Origin: Carposina sasakii
Taxonomy: Eukaryota > Arthropoda > Insecta > Lepidoptera > Carposinidae
Direction: 5' to 3'
NCBI GenBank assembly: GCA_014607495.2
Contig: CP053173.1
Location: forward strand, 682,001 to 746,000
DNA length: 64,000 bases
This document shows, one piece after another, positions 20,106 to 32,607 of the stretch. The notes below the pieces were generated by a model. The model was not told the origin of the DNA. It ran no database searches and saw only the letters and a list, made by a program, of their open reading frames with translations. The first letter of the stretch is position 1. Each line of letters starts with the position of its first letter. Position numbers and translations under genes: made by a program.

Positions 20106-22349
20106 TTTGACATATAAAACTAAATTACCTCTCTAAAATTAGGGGACAACTAAGAGAATAAAATCGCTCCACAGCACACGAAACTCCAAGCTAATTCACT
20201 TAATAAACCGGAACTTGTTAGGTAGTAGTTTGTTCAGCTCCGAGTGAAATCTTTTAATGGGCATTAAAATAAAACTAATTACGTCGTTTTCCGACATTTT
20301 CCTGGCCCCGATCTTAACCCACTCGACCAATGGAAGGCATCGTGGCTGCGTATTTTCCTACTATACAATGTTTCTATACGATCAAGTAAGACAAAAGCGA
20401 CTGCCGATGATTTCGGCCATGTAAATTACCTATTATACCTAACTGTACAACAGAATCATCGTAATTTTTACTTGGTAATTATTTATATGATAATTTATAC
20501 AATTGGGTGATAATTGATAATTAATATAATAGACATTAAGTAGGTGCCTACATTCATTTGGACTCGTATTATATATATATTCGTAATCGGCTAGTTTATA
20601 CAACTGAATAGTTAGGTGTAAAAATACATAGGTAAGTTTTTAGTATACAGTATTATCCCAGGAAACGGCTATTTTTCCGGGATCAAAATAGTCCGCGCTC
20701 CATAAAAATAACCCACAAACTTCAAGTAATCAATTACCTCTGCACTCTGTATCCTAGCGTAGGTAACTAACTGACCAAGCCTTGCCCAGTTTGTAAATAC
20801 GCACCACCGTCGCATTCCGGAAGGCGACCAAGCGTGAACAATTGACGATCGACTCGCCTCTAAGTGTGTCGAATGGCACGGAATAGGACCCTAGTTTGAT
20901 TGATATTTGAACGGAGCAAGGGTAGATGCTGAATGCATTATTGAATGTCGACTAGAGTTTATATTATACATATAGTTATTAGTTGATTCGATTCCTAGTG
21001 TGCCATATCGTCTTAGGAAAGACACCAGCTTACGTAACTATAATGTAATGTTATTCATTTAGTGTTTTTTTTTTTTAAAAAACGTCTCATTTGTTAATTC
21101 CTTTGTATTCTTACTAACTTACGTCACAAAAACGAATCATCAAAAAACCGCTTGACATTCTTTCTCTTACCTGAAACAAAAAAATAACAATTTAATTAAA
21201 TTACTTATCTACAATTCTAAATCATACAAAACAGACAAAGGCCTTATCTATCAATCTAACCCGGGAAAAAACTATGAAATTTCAAATTTAAACATGTCAA
21301 CAATCAAAATAAATATGTCTAAAAAACACACAAAATGAATCCATAAATTCTTTCATACACAACCCTTGAGAAACTCAGCTAAATTAACAACCCTAACGTA
21401 AATAACAACGTATGTGAATTTAAAATTGACCCTACGCTTTATAAAATACGGTCTAACTTGGTAAAAATAACGCATAAGTCAAAGTTATTTTCGTAACGCA
21501 GACCACAGCGTCCGAGAAAAAACTTTTGGCCCGGCGAACGGTAAAGGCATCCATAAAATTGTAACAAATGATTATGTATGACAACCGGTTTTAGGGTGCT
21601 CGTATATTGGAGCGGTTCGTGCGAACGATGTGTTAATTTTAGTTCTAACAACATCAGGACTTGTACTACAATTGTAAGGTACCTTACTGACTCTTCCCCT
21701 CGACTATGTTCTTTTTGACTGCATATACATGACATTGTTTACCAGAGAAACGGATATCCTGGGAAAATATTTTGGCTTCGTCGTTCGTGCATAAAACCAA
21801 CAAAACAAAAACAACTAATCTCATTAGCTTTTCTAAAAGATTTAGCATCAAAACTACTTAAAGAGAGGAAGAATTAGGGTAAAATAAATAATGATACGAG
21901 TAGAATTAAATATAGAGCTGAAAACCAGAAAACAATCATTCCCCTTTCCAAACCAACGTAAAAACTATTTTCACCGATAGACAACACAGTACTTTATCCA
22001 TCCAAATCATTCACCGCAGTGGTCAACAAGGCTGTTCGCTCTTGTTCGACGAATTCAATCTAATCAACGAGCACCCTAAGGCCCCCTATAGAGACCATTG
22101 GGTATATTTTCCCAAGAGCGGCACAGCACGACAGCATATTACTAGATAACTCATGTCGCTTAACTTAAGTATTGTATAAAGTATAATTCTAATTTGTTTT
22201 AACCGACTTATGAACAGATTGGAGTTGAGATAGTTTAATTTTAACTGACGTGCACTGGTCTGATTGTTATTGTTAGGTTATGGTTAACTATTTTTTAACC
22301 ACGATTTTGTTGTCTTTGTATTGTATAAGTGTATATATCGAGAGGTGAA
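20106..22349. other. 2.2 kb with no recognised gene
   Basis: Mostly AT-rich sequence. A 98-codon minus-strand frame (21439-21735) has no family resemblance and no coding support. Confidence 0.4.
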
Positions 22350-22418
22350 AGGCTATTTGGCATAAGCGCCATTTATACTATATATACTCGTATACATGGC
22401 GCTTATCCCAAATAGCCT
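22350..22418 (+). ncRNA. Strong hairpin, pre-miRNA-sized
   Basis: Arms 22350-22372 and 22396-22418 pair at 22 of 23 positions (arm start AGGCTATTTGGCATAAGCGC) around a 23-base AT-rich loop. Size and shape fit a microRNA precursor. They also fit a small palindromic mobile element, since the pairing stops sharply at the arm ends. No microRNA seed family is claimed. Confidence 0.35.
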
Positions 22419-22436
22419 AGATGATCATAAGAACTA

Positions 22437-22502
22437 CATGATCATAAATGAGATCCCTCAGCCACGTTTAGCGTATCGGGGATATATGTAAAAGATCAGT
22501 AT
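22437..22502 (-). repeat. Family A repeat, fragment
   Basis: Contains GAGATCCCTCAGCCACGTTT and little else of the family. Confidence 0.6.
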
Positions 22503-22589
22503 TTGGTCGATTTCATTAAACTGTTTCTTAGTGCTGCCCTACACTCCTCAATCAATAAATACATCAAATTTCAGGTTCCTACGCCCAGA

Positions 22590-22672
22590 TGCAGGCCGTT
22601 TTCATCCTGTCCCAGTGGAGATTATTGTGGGAAGCCTAGTCCAGCAGTGGATTTAATGACTGTAATAATGAT
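22590..22672 (+). mobile_element. LINE 3'-end fragment
   Basis: Degraded form of the motif GGGAAGCCTAGTCCAGCAGT. Confidence 0.5.
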
Positions 22673-23920
22673 ACCCAGTAGCTTTGGTCGTGCGTTGTCT
22701 GCCACTCATCAGTAAAAAAAGAGTTTTATGATTATTTATTTAGAATTTAAATGTATTTTGCTTATAGCTCTTAAATTAAGAGGTAATTCGCTTATAAAAA
22801 ACAATTTGCTACGACTCGAAAAACTAGATAAGTAGTGGTTAATAAATTAGAGAGCAACTTATAAAACGCCGCACAAGCGCGTTTCAAAACAAGCGGAACA
22901 AAGCTGTTCAACTTTCATAATTTTAAAGCAAATTCATTTCTAAAAATACTTTGTACTCCACAAAGTAACTTACGAGCTTTTTACTATAACATAGACATCT
23001 TAATAAGTAACAGAAAATGTAGACGGCGCAACAAGCAACTTTACTGGAGAAAGGTATTTAACTAACAATTTTATAAAATCGCTAATTATACACTACACTT
23101 CACACTAACAAAGGGTAACGACTCTATACAATTTATTGAACCACTTTTAAAATTCTTCTTTAAAATCACAGAAGTAAGACGTACTGTAAAACGACACATT
23201 TGCAGTTACGACTTTATTCCGATGACCGATGCATTGAATGCATTTCTAAGGGATGTTCAGATGCGAAATTATTCGACAAACTAAATGCATTAACTGGACT
23301 TAAGCTGGTTTTGATAGCAAATCGTATTTCGCTGTAAATAGAGCAGATTTTTAATTGAATGCAAGGTGGTATGTAGGTTATTTTAGATAGTGGAAGCTTG
23401 CCTTTGGGACATGCGTCCCTATTGAGCAGTGTTTGGAATATCCGCCCTTTTTTACGTACCAGATGTTTGAAAGCATGGCCGTGCATTGTGAGCGCAACTC
23501 GACCGAGTGCCCAATTATATTGTTAATTTCGAAAATATTAAGCATTGAAATATTACACGCTGGCACAAATAATAAGCCATTATGAATAGAATGAAAAGTT
23601 TATAGCATTCGCGGGTGTTGGGTTTCAGTGCGAAGAATTATGGTGTGAAATGGTCCTACTTATTCCCGCTTATGTCTTTTTTTGCATTTAAAGTCTTTAG
23701 CCCTAATTGAAATGGCAATGTCAGAACAAAAGAAAAAAGTTTTTTGGGTATTCTAATTAAACCTTGTTTTGTCGCTTATATCAATTTATTTTCACCGATT
23801 TATAAGTACTCGTAGAATCGGTATCTATAAGCAATATTGCTAGAAGTATTTTACATAGAACAACGTTATAGAGTTACAGAGGCAGATACGTTTTTTTAAT
23901 TCATTTTATAAGCACGTTGT
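22673..23920. other. 1.2 kb with no recognised gene
   Basis: Two short overlapping minus-strand frames (23214-23566) show no family features. Confidence 0.4.
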
Positions 23921-24120
23921 ATTGATGCGAGGCTTCACGAGAATACATCAGCTGCATCTCCTTCCGTGCATGTCGTAGGAGTCGACTAAGGAACTCAAAC
24001 AATAAGCTAGCAAACTTGTCATTGATAAATTACATCTGTCCCCGCTTTGCGTGGCTGTGTGATCTCCTTTATGATCCTGCAGTTCTGGCTACCCCACTTC
24101 GGGAACACAGCTGTATGTAT
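23921..24120 (+). repeat. Family A repeat, near full length
   Basis: Runs from TTGATGCGAGGCTTCACGAG to CACTTCGGGAACACAGCTG and a TATG tail, and directly abuts a family D foldback. Confidence 0.8.
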
Positions 24121-24122
24121 AT

Positions 24123-24388
24123 ACAGGGTGTAACAAAAAGGGTATGTTAAGCGAAAAGCTACGTAAATAGCCCACTGTAGAGAACCTCTCCACAAAATTT
24201 GAAACTCGAAATCACATGTTTATTTTTCCCGATAGTATGGAGAATTTTTAAATATCTCAGGAATTTTCATACAATCTTCAAAAATAAACATGTGATTTCG
24301 AGTCTCAAATTATGTGGTTAGGTTGTCTACAGTGGGCTATTTACGTAGCTTTTCGCTTAACATACCCTTTTTATTATACCCATTATAT
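24123..24388. mobile_element. Foldback MITE, family D
   Basis: ACAGGGTGTAACAAAAAGGG at the left with its complement at the right, slightly decayed (TATTATACCCAT). It sits in or at the microsatellite tail of the preceding family A copy. Confidence 0.8.
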
Positions 24389-24987
24389 ATATATATATAT
24401 GTAAATTTAGAAGAATCACATAAGCCCACTATCACAGAATGTCCAACCAGATTTGTATTTCTGCAAATTTCGTAACAATAGATTAATTATAGCCCCTTGT
24501 CAACACTAATTACTCATGTTCATTGACACAAATAATGTAGATTATTCTTGTTATATTAATTAATAGATTTACATTTTATGATAATTATTTTATTCTATAG
24601 ATATAATTTTATGTGAAATTATAAATATTTATATACATTCAATGTTTCCGAGATAATTTAGGGATATGATAAAGGCATGATTTTCATATTCAGGGAAAAC
24701 ACGGCGTACATCATTCTCAAAGAATCACAAGTATTATTTTTTGGTCCTCGTGAGTCGGATTTACACTATTATGTATAATGACTTGCGATGTCCACACAAT
24801 TAAATATGTAGATTCACCCCTATTTGCCTATAGGGGATATAAACAATGGGTGAATCAGGAATACCATGCAAATGAGATGAACGGTGAAAACGTGGTAACG
24901 AGCAAACACAGGTTTCAAACACACGGTACAAGCAAAAGATTTCGCTTCGCTTATTCATGGGTAGACGCAATATAGTTTATTTATAAA
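24389..24987. other. No supported gene
   Basis: (TA)n at the left. A 65-codon plus-strand frame (24778-24975) is unrecognised. Within it GATTCACCC and GGGTGAATC form a 9-base stem. Confidence 0.4.
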
Positions 24988-25165
24988 CTAGTAGACGCCC
25001 GCGACTTCGTCCGAGTGGTTCAGAAAAAAAAAGTCAAAATTATCCCGGATAAAATGTAGCCTATATGTTAATCCAGGCTGTCAGCTAACTCCATTCCAAA
25101 TTTTATTAAAATGGTTCCAGCCGTTTATACGTGAAAGAGTAACAAATATCCATGTAACAAATGTC
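24988..25165 (-). mobile_element. Non-autonomous Helitron, head-to-head pair (left)
   Basis: 3' CTAG at 24988-24991, reading outward to the left. The body runs to GTGAAAGAGTAACAAATATC and loses its 5' end at the meeting point with the next copy. Confidence 0.7.
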
Positions 25166-25169
25166 TAAC

Positions 25170-25285
25170 ACTCTGTATTAACACATAGGCTACTGTTTAT
25201 CCCGGGAAAATATTTTTATCCCGGATAATTTCGACATTTTGTTTTTTCTGCAGTCCACGGGGACGAAGTCGCGGGCATCCACTAG
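25170..25285 (+). mobile_element. Non-autonomous Helitron, head-to-head pair (right)
   Basis: Ends GCGGGCATCCACTAG before a T. It is 5'-truncated and faces the previous copy, so the pair has Helitron 3' ends on both outer sides. Confidence 0.7.
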
Positions 25286-25287
25286 TA

Positions 25288-26214
25288 TCGGATAAAATAT
25301 TCTAATATCTAAGTTAGACACCTTATATTCGGATTAATCCGTCAACACATTTATGTATTTATCTATTTCTAGCAGAGGTCATAGAGATCACATCATTATG
25401 GTTCTATCAACTCGCTATTTCGCGACGTTTGAATTTACTAGATTTGATGAGACACCACTAAACTTAACATGGTTTCCACGATTGATCCCTAACTTAAAAA
25501 TAATGTAAGAAACATTAAAGCTAAGTAAAGCTAAAATGCTCGTATATGTAACACGGGTTTCAACTAAATTAATAAAGATCTCGATAAAGATAGCTATTGA
25601 ACGAAGCTACAATGTTGTCGGGCTAGAAATGTAACGTGCTATGAAGGTTACAATGTAACTTGATGTAATCTTTTTGGGTCTGGCACAAATTCTCAGGAAT
25701 AACCAGGCCAATAAAGAGGAGAAATTTCTCTTTATGTACTCTACATTAAAGCTAATAAGAGTAATAATAGACACACGAAATATATAAAGTGGATTTAACA
25801 AATAAACAAAAATCTGATGCCTGATATTGAAGAAAACAAGACGTTATTAGGTGAAAAATATACAATTTTTACTCAATCTAATTTTAAAAACACTACGACT
25901 TTTTGGTTTTACAACAAGAATACCTTAGTGTCAAATCCGTATGATTCTAAACTTTTATAATATCTTTGTCACGGTCTAAGTATTTTCCAACTATTTCCAA
26001 TTATGTATTTGCAACAAAAGAATCACGCAACCCCTTTCATGCCGTTCTAACCACTATATTATCGTCTTTTGCTAAACACTAGTTGACAGGCTACAATTTA
26101 TTCCACTTCCACTAAAAAACCCGTAAAATGCAGATTATTTAAACATGCACTACACTCAGCAAACTGAATTTTTAAAACTACCTTAGTACCAAATTAATTT
26201 ATTGTTTACAGAAA
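25288..26214. other. No gene seen
   Basis: AT-rich spacer. Confidence 0.4.
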
Positions 26215-26285
26215 AATGTGGCTGTGGGTTCTCCTTAACGATCTTGCAGTTCTGGCTACCCTAATTAGGGAATGTATGTATGTAT
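26215..26285 (+). repeat. Family A repeat, 3' end only
   Basis: GATCTTGCAGTTCTGGCTAC and the (TATG)n tail. Confidence 0.65.
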
Positions 26286-27417
26286 AGAAATACATCATTC
26301 TTATCTTAACCATTACCAAGCCTATATAATCTACGCATTACTACAATGTCTATTAAATACACGACGACGTCTCTTTCTGTTTAGGAAAAAAAAACAAGAA
26401 TGGGCGGGAAAAGTTAAATCTAATTCAAGGTACAAAATAGCGAAAGAAAACTTTGCCTATTCCGTTATTTTGGTATTTTGTGTCCAAGCTATGCTCTGTA
26501 TATCATCGATATAAAAACAGCACAAGAATACATGAAAAAATACAGTTATAGCATTTTGAATGTACAGGGCCGAAAAAAAGTACAGCACAAATATCGGGCC
26601 CGGCAAAAAGTGACACGGCTCTTTTCTCCGGTTGCAAATAGCGAAATTGGAATCGATATGTCGAAGGCAAAATGTAAAATATGGCATTGCTCGACAAATT
26701 CAGCTTTGTCATTAATTATTTCGAATAGGTTTTAGTAGATGACACAGCGAGCGTAAATCGGCAACCAGAAGTAAAGTTTAGAAGCAAATGATTATCTCAA
26801 AATGCCCAGATAATATATATAGGTAACAAATAAGGCAGATTAAATAATACGCCTGTAACAGATAGGTGGAAAAGGATATTTTGTAACGTGGTTTCGAATT
26901 GACTTTCCTCCAATAGCCATTAGACTAGATCACCTCATCCAACAAACACGCGAAATTAAAGATTGCTATTGGGCCAAATTTCATGATGACGTACTTTTAT
27001 CGATTCGAGACATTATGTTACATTGTCCAAGCCCCCCTGATGTTTTAGAAATCCATTCTCTTTATCTACACGTAGTCGAACTTGTTGATTGGAGTTACCT
27101 CGAAATACGGACTTGTTCGCTAATCCTCTAATGTATGCTTCAATGTCGAAGTCCAACAGATTTTCGGCGAACTAAATAAAATAAATGAAACAGTGTTAAA
27201 GCTACAAAGACACTAACGCCAATGTTAGAGGACTTTATATGTGAAACAAAACGTAGATGTGTCACGTGGGAAAGGTCCGGGCTAGACTGTCTTAATTGCA
27301 GTATATCAACTTTATGTAAAATTTAATCATCTACACTGATAAAAAAATGGAAAACAAATTGTCTCGTATTATTAATTAGGTACTTCACGACACAGCAAAT
27401 TTTGATTTTAATGATAG
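26286..27417. other. 1.1 kb with no supported gene
   Basis: Overlapping frames on both strands (26272-26735) read through the same bases with no conserved motif and AT-rich codons. Confidence 0.4.
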
Positions 27418-27575
27418 AAATATAGTGGTGGTTAAGACGTGCGCCTTTCATGAAGGTGTATGTTAGATCCCAGTGACGGACCTGTCTACTGAATTTATTT
27501 CACGTACAGATTTTAATAAACTTAAATAAACTTTTGCGCCGACTCCATAAATAATGGGTTAAAGGCAAGTTAATG
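27418..27575 (+). mobile_element. tRNA-derived SINE (second family), partly truncated head
   Basis: Head AGTGGTGGTTAAGACGTGCG with box B-like TTAGATCCCAGTGACGG, body CTGAATTTATTTCACGTAC, then GACTCCATAAATAATGGGTT. Matches 38430-38697 (-) and 43843-44060 (+). Confidence 0.65.
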
Positions 27576-29860
27576 ATGGAAGAAATATAGTCAAATTCAT
27601 AGCTTAAACAAGTCTTATAACAAATTCCAATTAGACAGTCACTAACTATACTATAGTAAGCTCATTTGAAGTTATACCACTGCAATATAATTTAGTACGG
27701 TACAGGTTTATTTAATTGATTATATTCGGTACAATTTAGGGGTAAATCCGGAAGCGATCGGGAGGTATTCCTTTGAGCTGTGAGTCTAAATGGCGTACAC
27801 ACGATAAGCGAATTGACGCAAGTGCAAATATACCCGAATTCCTGTTTCCAACGTTTTAATTTGCAAACAAGGATTACAACATTTGACACACGTGTTAGAA
27901 ATTTTAAGGTTTTTTTTGTAATCGAATATGTTGGAAAATTTAATTAAACATGTTTTGATGTTAGTAAGGACACTACCTACCTGAATATCATATAAAAAAT
28001 ACCGGTTTTTTTCAACTTCCTTTGATAAAGCCTATGTACCTACATCTTCTGTATAATTTTAAATTAAGTACAAAAAAGAATAGGAATAAATAAATTACCG
28101 GATAATCTAAGTCTTTCAACGTAATAAAAAGTATTCCATTCCATCATAAAGTCTCTACCTACTACCAAAAGGGCGGTAACTCAATACAGTTCGGATTAAA
28201 GGGCTTCCAGACCTCCGCCACTTTTCAAAGGTAACTAAGTTTGGACCACTTTCACAATTTGGCAAATTTCGGTGTAAAAAGTGGAATTTTCGAGTTGTAG
28301 CATTTTAAAGTGATAGCTTCGATACTAGGTCAAAATATTCGTTCTTTTACTTAGGAAGTATGTTACAGTGTGTTCAAACATATAACATAATAATCTTCAT
28401 AGGAGTACCTACCTACATTTCCTAATGATTCCAAAACTTGTGTAAATATAAAACGCGTATTTAATAATCTACTCAATCTCTATCTCTTATTTCATTATAT
28501 CTAGTCCACCCATCCGATTCAAAATCACAGCACGCCTCGCTTAACATGCAAGATATACCCAGTGAATAAACATCGTTGCAGGATTCAAATTAATCTTCAG
28601 AAGCTGTCTCGCTACTACCCTATTGTATTAGTTAACTGTATGTACCAATGGAAACTATTAATTGACTACATGAAAAATGAACACACACTGGAAAATGTTC
28701 TTTTATAAAATTTTGACATTAAAGTCATGTCGTAAGAGTCGACTAAGGGCTGTTCCCTCAGGGTCACTTATTGGAATTATAAAGAATTGGAATGATTAAA
28801 TTTACCCGTATTTCTTTTCCACGTTAGCCCAACGAGACCAAAATTTTTGTGTATATATTGATATTGAAAATAACCTTTATGTCAAGCACCAAAGCGACTT
28901 CTCTCGGGAAAAAAAGGAAGAAATTACCTATGATATAAATTTCTTCAGATACTCACGATTGACGTGAGAATTGGGCATACATGCTTTTTGAGAACAGTTT
29001 AGGAGGATTTCCCAAAATTCCTACAAGAATGAAAAAATCAGGAACACTTAAGTTTTCGCCGACGAAGTCGTTAGTCACTCGCTAGTCAAAAATTTTGCAA
29101 ACATACGAATATAATTGGGAGTTCGGAGAGAAACATAAGCTAGACCTGTAATCCACGCGAACGAAATCAGAGCAACAGGTAGTAAAGCAGCAAAACAAAT
29201 ATTGAAACTGCCAAGATCAGTTTACATCAATAACTTATAGACAACATTCAACAATAAATAACACGATAACTTTGCACTAAGCAGGTGACACATAACTGGG
29301 ACGTTCCAATTAAGAGTTGTCGATTTATAGTCACTATTGTGAGAGTTAGACGCGTATAAATTATACACATGTATAAGTTACGCCGCCGTATAACTTATAC
29401 GATATCGATTAGATCTATTAGTTTAATTGGAGTTGAAGTATGAATTGATAATGATTCTTGATTGAATTTGGTATATTTAGGTAGTTGTGACATTTGAATT
29501 GCTTAATTGTGAACTGATCTAAGTGAGATTAGGTTTATATTAATAGCGGATGCTATTTATTAATTGATGTGTATAGGTAGTTATGAGGAGTAGCTAGATA
29601 GACAAAAACGAATAAATCGATATTCAAATTATTTATGTTCTTTCCTTCAAAACTGTTCAGTAATAACCTGACTGATTTAAAGAAAAAAATCTGACTGTGT
29701 AAAAATTTTGACCCAGTGTCACTCTAAGAATTACTACGAATCTAATGGCATCTCTTAAATTAAAATGCCGTTTACATAGGTTCTAGAGCATGCCAAAGAA
29801 ATATACATAGAAACAAAAAGTCGAGTAAAAATGGCGCATTCGGGTACAAAGATTAAACTG
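27576..29860. other. 2.3 kb with no recognised gene
   Basis: Contains a 25-base scrap of family A (near 28730) and degraded Helitron 3'-end motifs near 29045-29075 and 29135-29185. No supported ORF. Confidence 0.4.
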
Positions 29861-30047
29861 CCCCCTAATTACCTAACTAGCAAAAGCAAAGCGATAGCGA
29901 AAATTGTACAAAAATCGCTGATCACTTGTCAAATTCGTATTACGTAAAAGGAATTTCAAAGGAACTTTGACATTTCAAGGCGAATATTGTACAATTTTCG
30001 CTATCGCTTTACTTCGGCTTTGCTATTGCTTTTACGTAATCAGGGGG
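29861..30047. mobile_element. MITE, family I
   Basis: Inverted ends CCCCCTAATTAC and GTAATCAGGGGG. Subterminal arms are long (AAGCGATAGCGAAAATTGTA facing its complement). A related GC-richer element is at 39593-39750. Confidence 0.65.
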
Positions 30048-30454
30048 CCGATGTACGTGCAACAAACCAAAGTACGTATACATAATAAAAAACTCATATA
30101 AATCAGTTGCTAGTAACACAACGAAATAAATATATTTAAGTATTTAAAACCCAAAAGACACAGGGCGCTTATTCTGAAAACTAAAAGATGGCGAAAGGTG
30201 AAATTTATCTACCGGTCCTCATATTTAGCTCTCGGGGATTGTCTGGCGTAATCCCGGGATTTTCTCAGGGGTATCAAAGTATTTCTATTTATTAGATAAA
30301 ATGTTTACAAAGAAAACAGTTGAACCTTTATGAATTTCGTGAAAAGAAAATGTCTTTTTTCTGTGATTTAGATAGGTTTCGTACTTTCAGCGTCGCTTTC
30401 TGTTAAGAAAGATTTTTGGTGAAAGATATAAATTTGTTTCCAATAATGTAATTT
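30048..30454. other. No gene seen
   Basis: Spacer. Confidence 0.35.
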
Positions 30455-30600
30455 CAAAAAGAGATGGTAAAATTCGTCATCCGAGTAATTGACCCGGTGG
30501 CTCAGTGGTAAGAGCGCTGGCACGGAATGTAGAGGTCGTGGGTTCGATTCCCACCCGGGTGAGGAATTTTTTCCATTTCTTTATTAATAATTTTATAAAT
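30455..30600 (+). mobile_element. tRNA-headed SINE with leader
   Basis: A leader (GGTAAAATTCGTCATCCGAG) precedes a tRNA-like unit: acceptor-like ACCCGG/CCGGGT, D-arm GGCTCAGTGGTAAGAGC, T-arm GTGGGTTCGATTCCCAC. The anticodon arm does not fold well, so a functional tRNA is unlikely. The tail is shared with the other copies. Confidence 0.7.
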
Positions 30601-30747
30601 TTATTTAATCAAGTACTTTCTAATAAAATGGTTAATCTAAAGGTTAAATAGAAGAGTTTGGAGACTTAAGTTTTATTTTTCTTAAATATATTTTGACAGT
30701 ATTTATTTTCGTGTTAATCTTTACCCTATTTGCTACTAATACTCGTA

Positions 30748-30980
30748 TCCTACTAATATTATAAACGCGAAAGTTTGTGTATGGATGGGTGGATGGATGT
30801 TTATTACTCTTTCACGTAAAAATGGCTGGAGCGTTTTTAATAAAATTTGGTATCGAGTTAGCTGACACCCTGCATTACACATACGCTACTATTTATCCCG
30901 GAAAAATATTTTTATCTCGACTAATTTCGACATTTTGTTTTTTCTGCAGTCCATGCGGACGAAGTAGCCGGCGTCCACTA
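30748..30980 (+). mobile_element. Non-autonomous Helitron
   Basis: Begins TCCTACTAATATTATAAACG after an A and ends GGCGTCCACTA. A classic lepidopteran short Helitron with ATTACTCTTTCACGTAAAAA inside. Confidence 0.75.
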
Positions 30981-31430
30981 TTATTATTATTGTATAGTAT
31001 ACATTTATTTCCTGTGTAACAGAGCCTCAAACTTATTAAACCGAGCAATATCACGTCACATTTTTTCATTGAAAATAAAATTATAAAATCCGTGCGAGCG
31101 TATCGTGACGCCTCTGTATTACCGATCGCGTTCGTGATCTCAATCGTGCGAGAAAAACGCTTTGAGAATAGCACCCTTTAAACTTCAATTCAATACTGTT
31201 AAATTGCAGGAATTTGAGTTGTATTTCCTGAGTTGTAAAGGTTATGTTATTTTATGATAGTTTACTAGATACGTTTGTGATTATTTCGTGACTTCCTATG
31301 AAGGGTCATTGGGAGATGACCTCTAATAAAAAATCATTAGGCGCCTCATTGTAAGAGTTTGTTGAAAAAAACAATTGATCGTCTCTGCTGAGGAGAAATA
31401 AAAAAGGTACACATTTACTTAAAATTATAT
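30981..31430. other. No gene seen
   Basis: Spacer with a (TTA)n patch at the left. Confidence 0.35.
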
Positions 31431-31801
31431 ACAGGATGATTTATGGTCGTCAACGTTTCCGAAAACTACGGAATCTCCTCGTCATCACGATCATTTTTCT
31501 CCATGGAAGCATACCTGGGAAGTGTCTGGTTTCCAAAATATTAGGGTCCAAAGTTGAGTAAATAGACTGCGTTTTTCTGCATAAATGCACATTGACGCGT
31601 GTAGCAAGACTTTTTCACGAGAAATAATTAATATCTGTCTATGAAAAAACTAGCATAAACACTAGACACTATAAATTTCGCCAGATCAAGTAATGAAAAA
31701 AAATTTTTCAAAAAAATAATTTTTTTTGGCATATACTTACTTTATTTTATGTGTAGAGTACGCACCCTTCGTTAAAGGTGGCCACAAAAAAACACCCTGT
31801 A
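31431..31801. mobile_element. MITE, family E
   Basis: Left end ACAGGATGATTTATGGTCG, right end AAAAAACACCCTGTA. Copies at 38694-39078 and 60384-60746 are nearly colinear, and 42247-42357 is a shorter relative. Ends resemble family D (ACAGGGTG) but internal sequence is unrelated. Confidence 0.7.
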
Positions 31802-31807
31802 TTTAGC

Positions 31808-31845
31808 CTGTACTGATGCGGGATTTCACTAGAATACATTATAAA
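31808..31845 (+). repeat. Family A repeat, 5' scrap
   Basis: Only TGATGCGGGATTTCACTAGA and ATACAT remain. Confidence 0.5.
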
Positions 31846-31950
31846 TATTAATAAGATTTTTTTTTTTCACCCGAGTGAGATTTGAACTCACGATCTCTCG
31901 CAAACCGTGCTTTTGCTCTAACCAACTGAGCTATCGGGTCAATTAACTAC
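31846..31950 (-). mobile_element. tRNA-headed SINE
   Basis: On the minus strand: GACCCGATAGCTCAGTTGG, GAGC closing a perfect D-arm, T-arm GTGAGTTCAAATCTCAC, then A-rich tail. Weak anticodon stem. Confidence 0.7.
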
Positions 31951-31965
31951 TTTTTACAACCACAT

Positions 31966-32184
31966 TTATTTTCCTTGAGCCCATTTCAAAGAATAACTCC
32001 AATGCCTGAATTCGGAACTGACATTATTTGTATGCAGTAAAACAGATAATATAGTCATAAACATAGTAACTAGCGCCATCATCCAAAAGGAACCACACAT
32101 AATTGGTGAAACGTGAAACGCACACTCTAGATCACTCCATCGACAGCCAAACGACCTAACTCCAAAAACAGCGTCGACTAACAT
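31966..32184 (-). CDS. Short membrane-protein ORF, possible V-ATPase S1/Ac45-like fragment
   Basis: 72 codons with one clear membrane segment (CGSFWMMALVTMFMTILSVL, about residues 30-49) preceded by VFGVRSFGCRWSD. The arrangement, a Phe/Gly-rich lumenal stretch, then a C-terminal membrane helix and a short tail, recalls the C-terminus of V-ATPase accessory subunit S1, but this is from memory of the family and the cytoplasmic tail does not match. A stop lies ten codons upstream of the ATG, and an AATAAA overlaps the stop codon. It could be an exon, a pseudogene fragment or chance. Confidence 0.3.
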   Translation of the reverse strand: MLVDAVFGVRSFGCRWSDLECAFHVSPIMCGSFWMMALVTMFMTILSVLLHTNNVSSEFRHWSYSLKWAQGK

Positions 32185-32189
32185 CGTTA

Positions 32190-32600
32190 CATCATCGTGA
32201 CGTTGCCGTGCCGGTCACAAATCAAGGCCCGTGTCGTCCGTCTGTCTCCCGGGGGACGTAAACACGACAATTCACCGGATCGTCGAGATGGATACATAGA
32301 GAAACTGCGACAGATTTTCAGCCCGTCACCACTTTAAAAATGTAATAATTTTAAAAAGGTACTGAAGGTACATTTAGGTAGGTACTAATTTAAAAAAAAG
32401 TAAAGGTACCAATTAGCACTAAAAGGTACTAATTTCTTAAGATATCTAAGTAGATATTTCGTGCAATGATCTCGCGATCCTAACGGCGAAAGCAAATCAA
32501 TTATTATATTATTTTTTGAAAATAAGTTTATATTTTGTTCAAGAGAGAAGCGCTGTATGTCAGCAGAATAGAATACCAGAGTACCCAATGTCTAATCGTG
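32190..32600. other. No gene seen
   Basis: Moderately GC-rich at 32190-32330, then AT-rich. Confidence 0.35.
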
Positions 32601-32607
32601 AGATTAA

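Noticed and set aside
24778..24975. 65-codon plus-strand ORF as a gene
   Set aside because: No family resemblance and no supporting signals; it ends at the edge of a Helitron.
26272..26735. Overlapping ORFs on both strands as a possible gene
   Set aside because: No conserved motif, competing frames over the same bases and no compositional sign of coding.
30488..30562. A functional tRNA gene
   Set aside because: D- and T-arms are good, but the anticodon stem does not pair, and the same leader and tail recur at other loci, so this is a SINE head.
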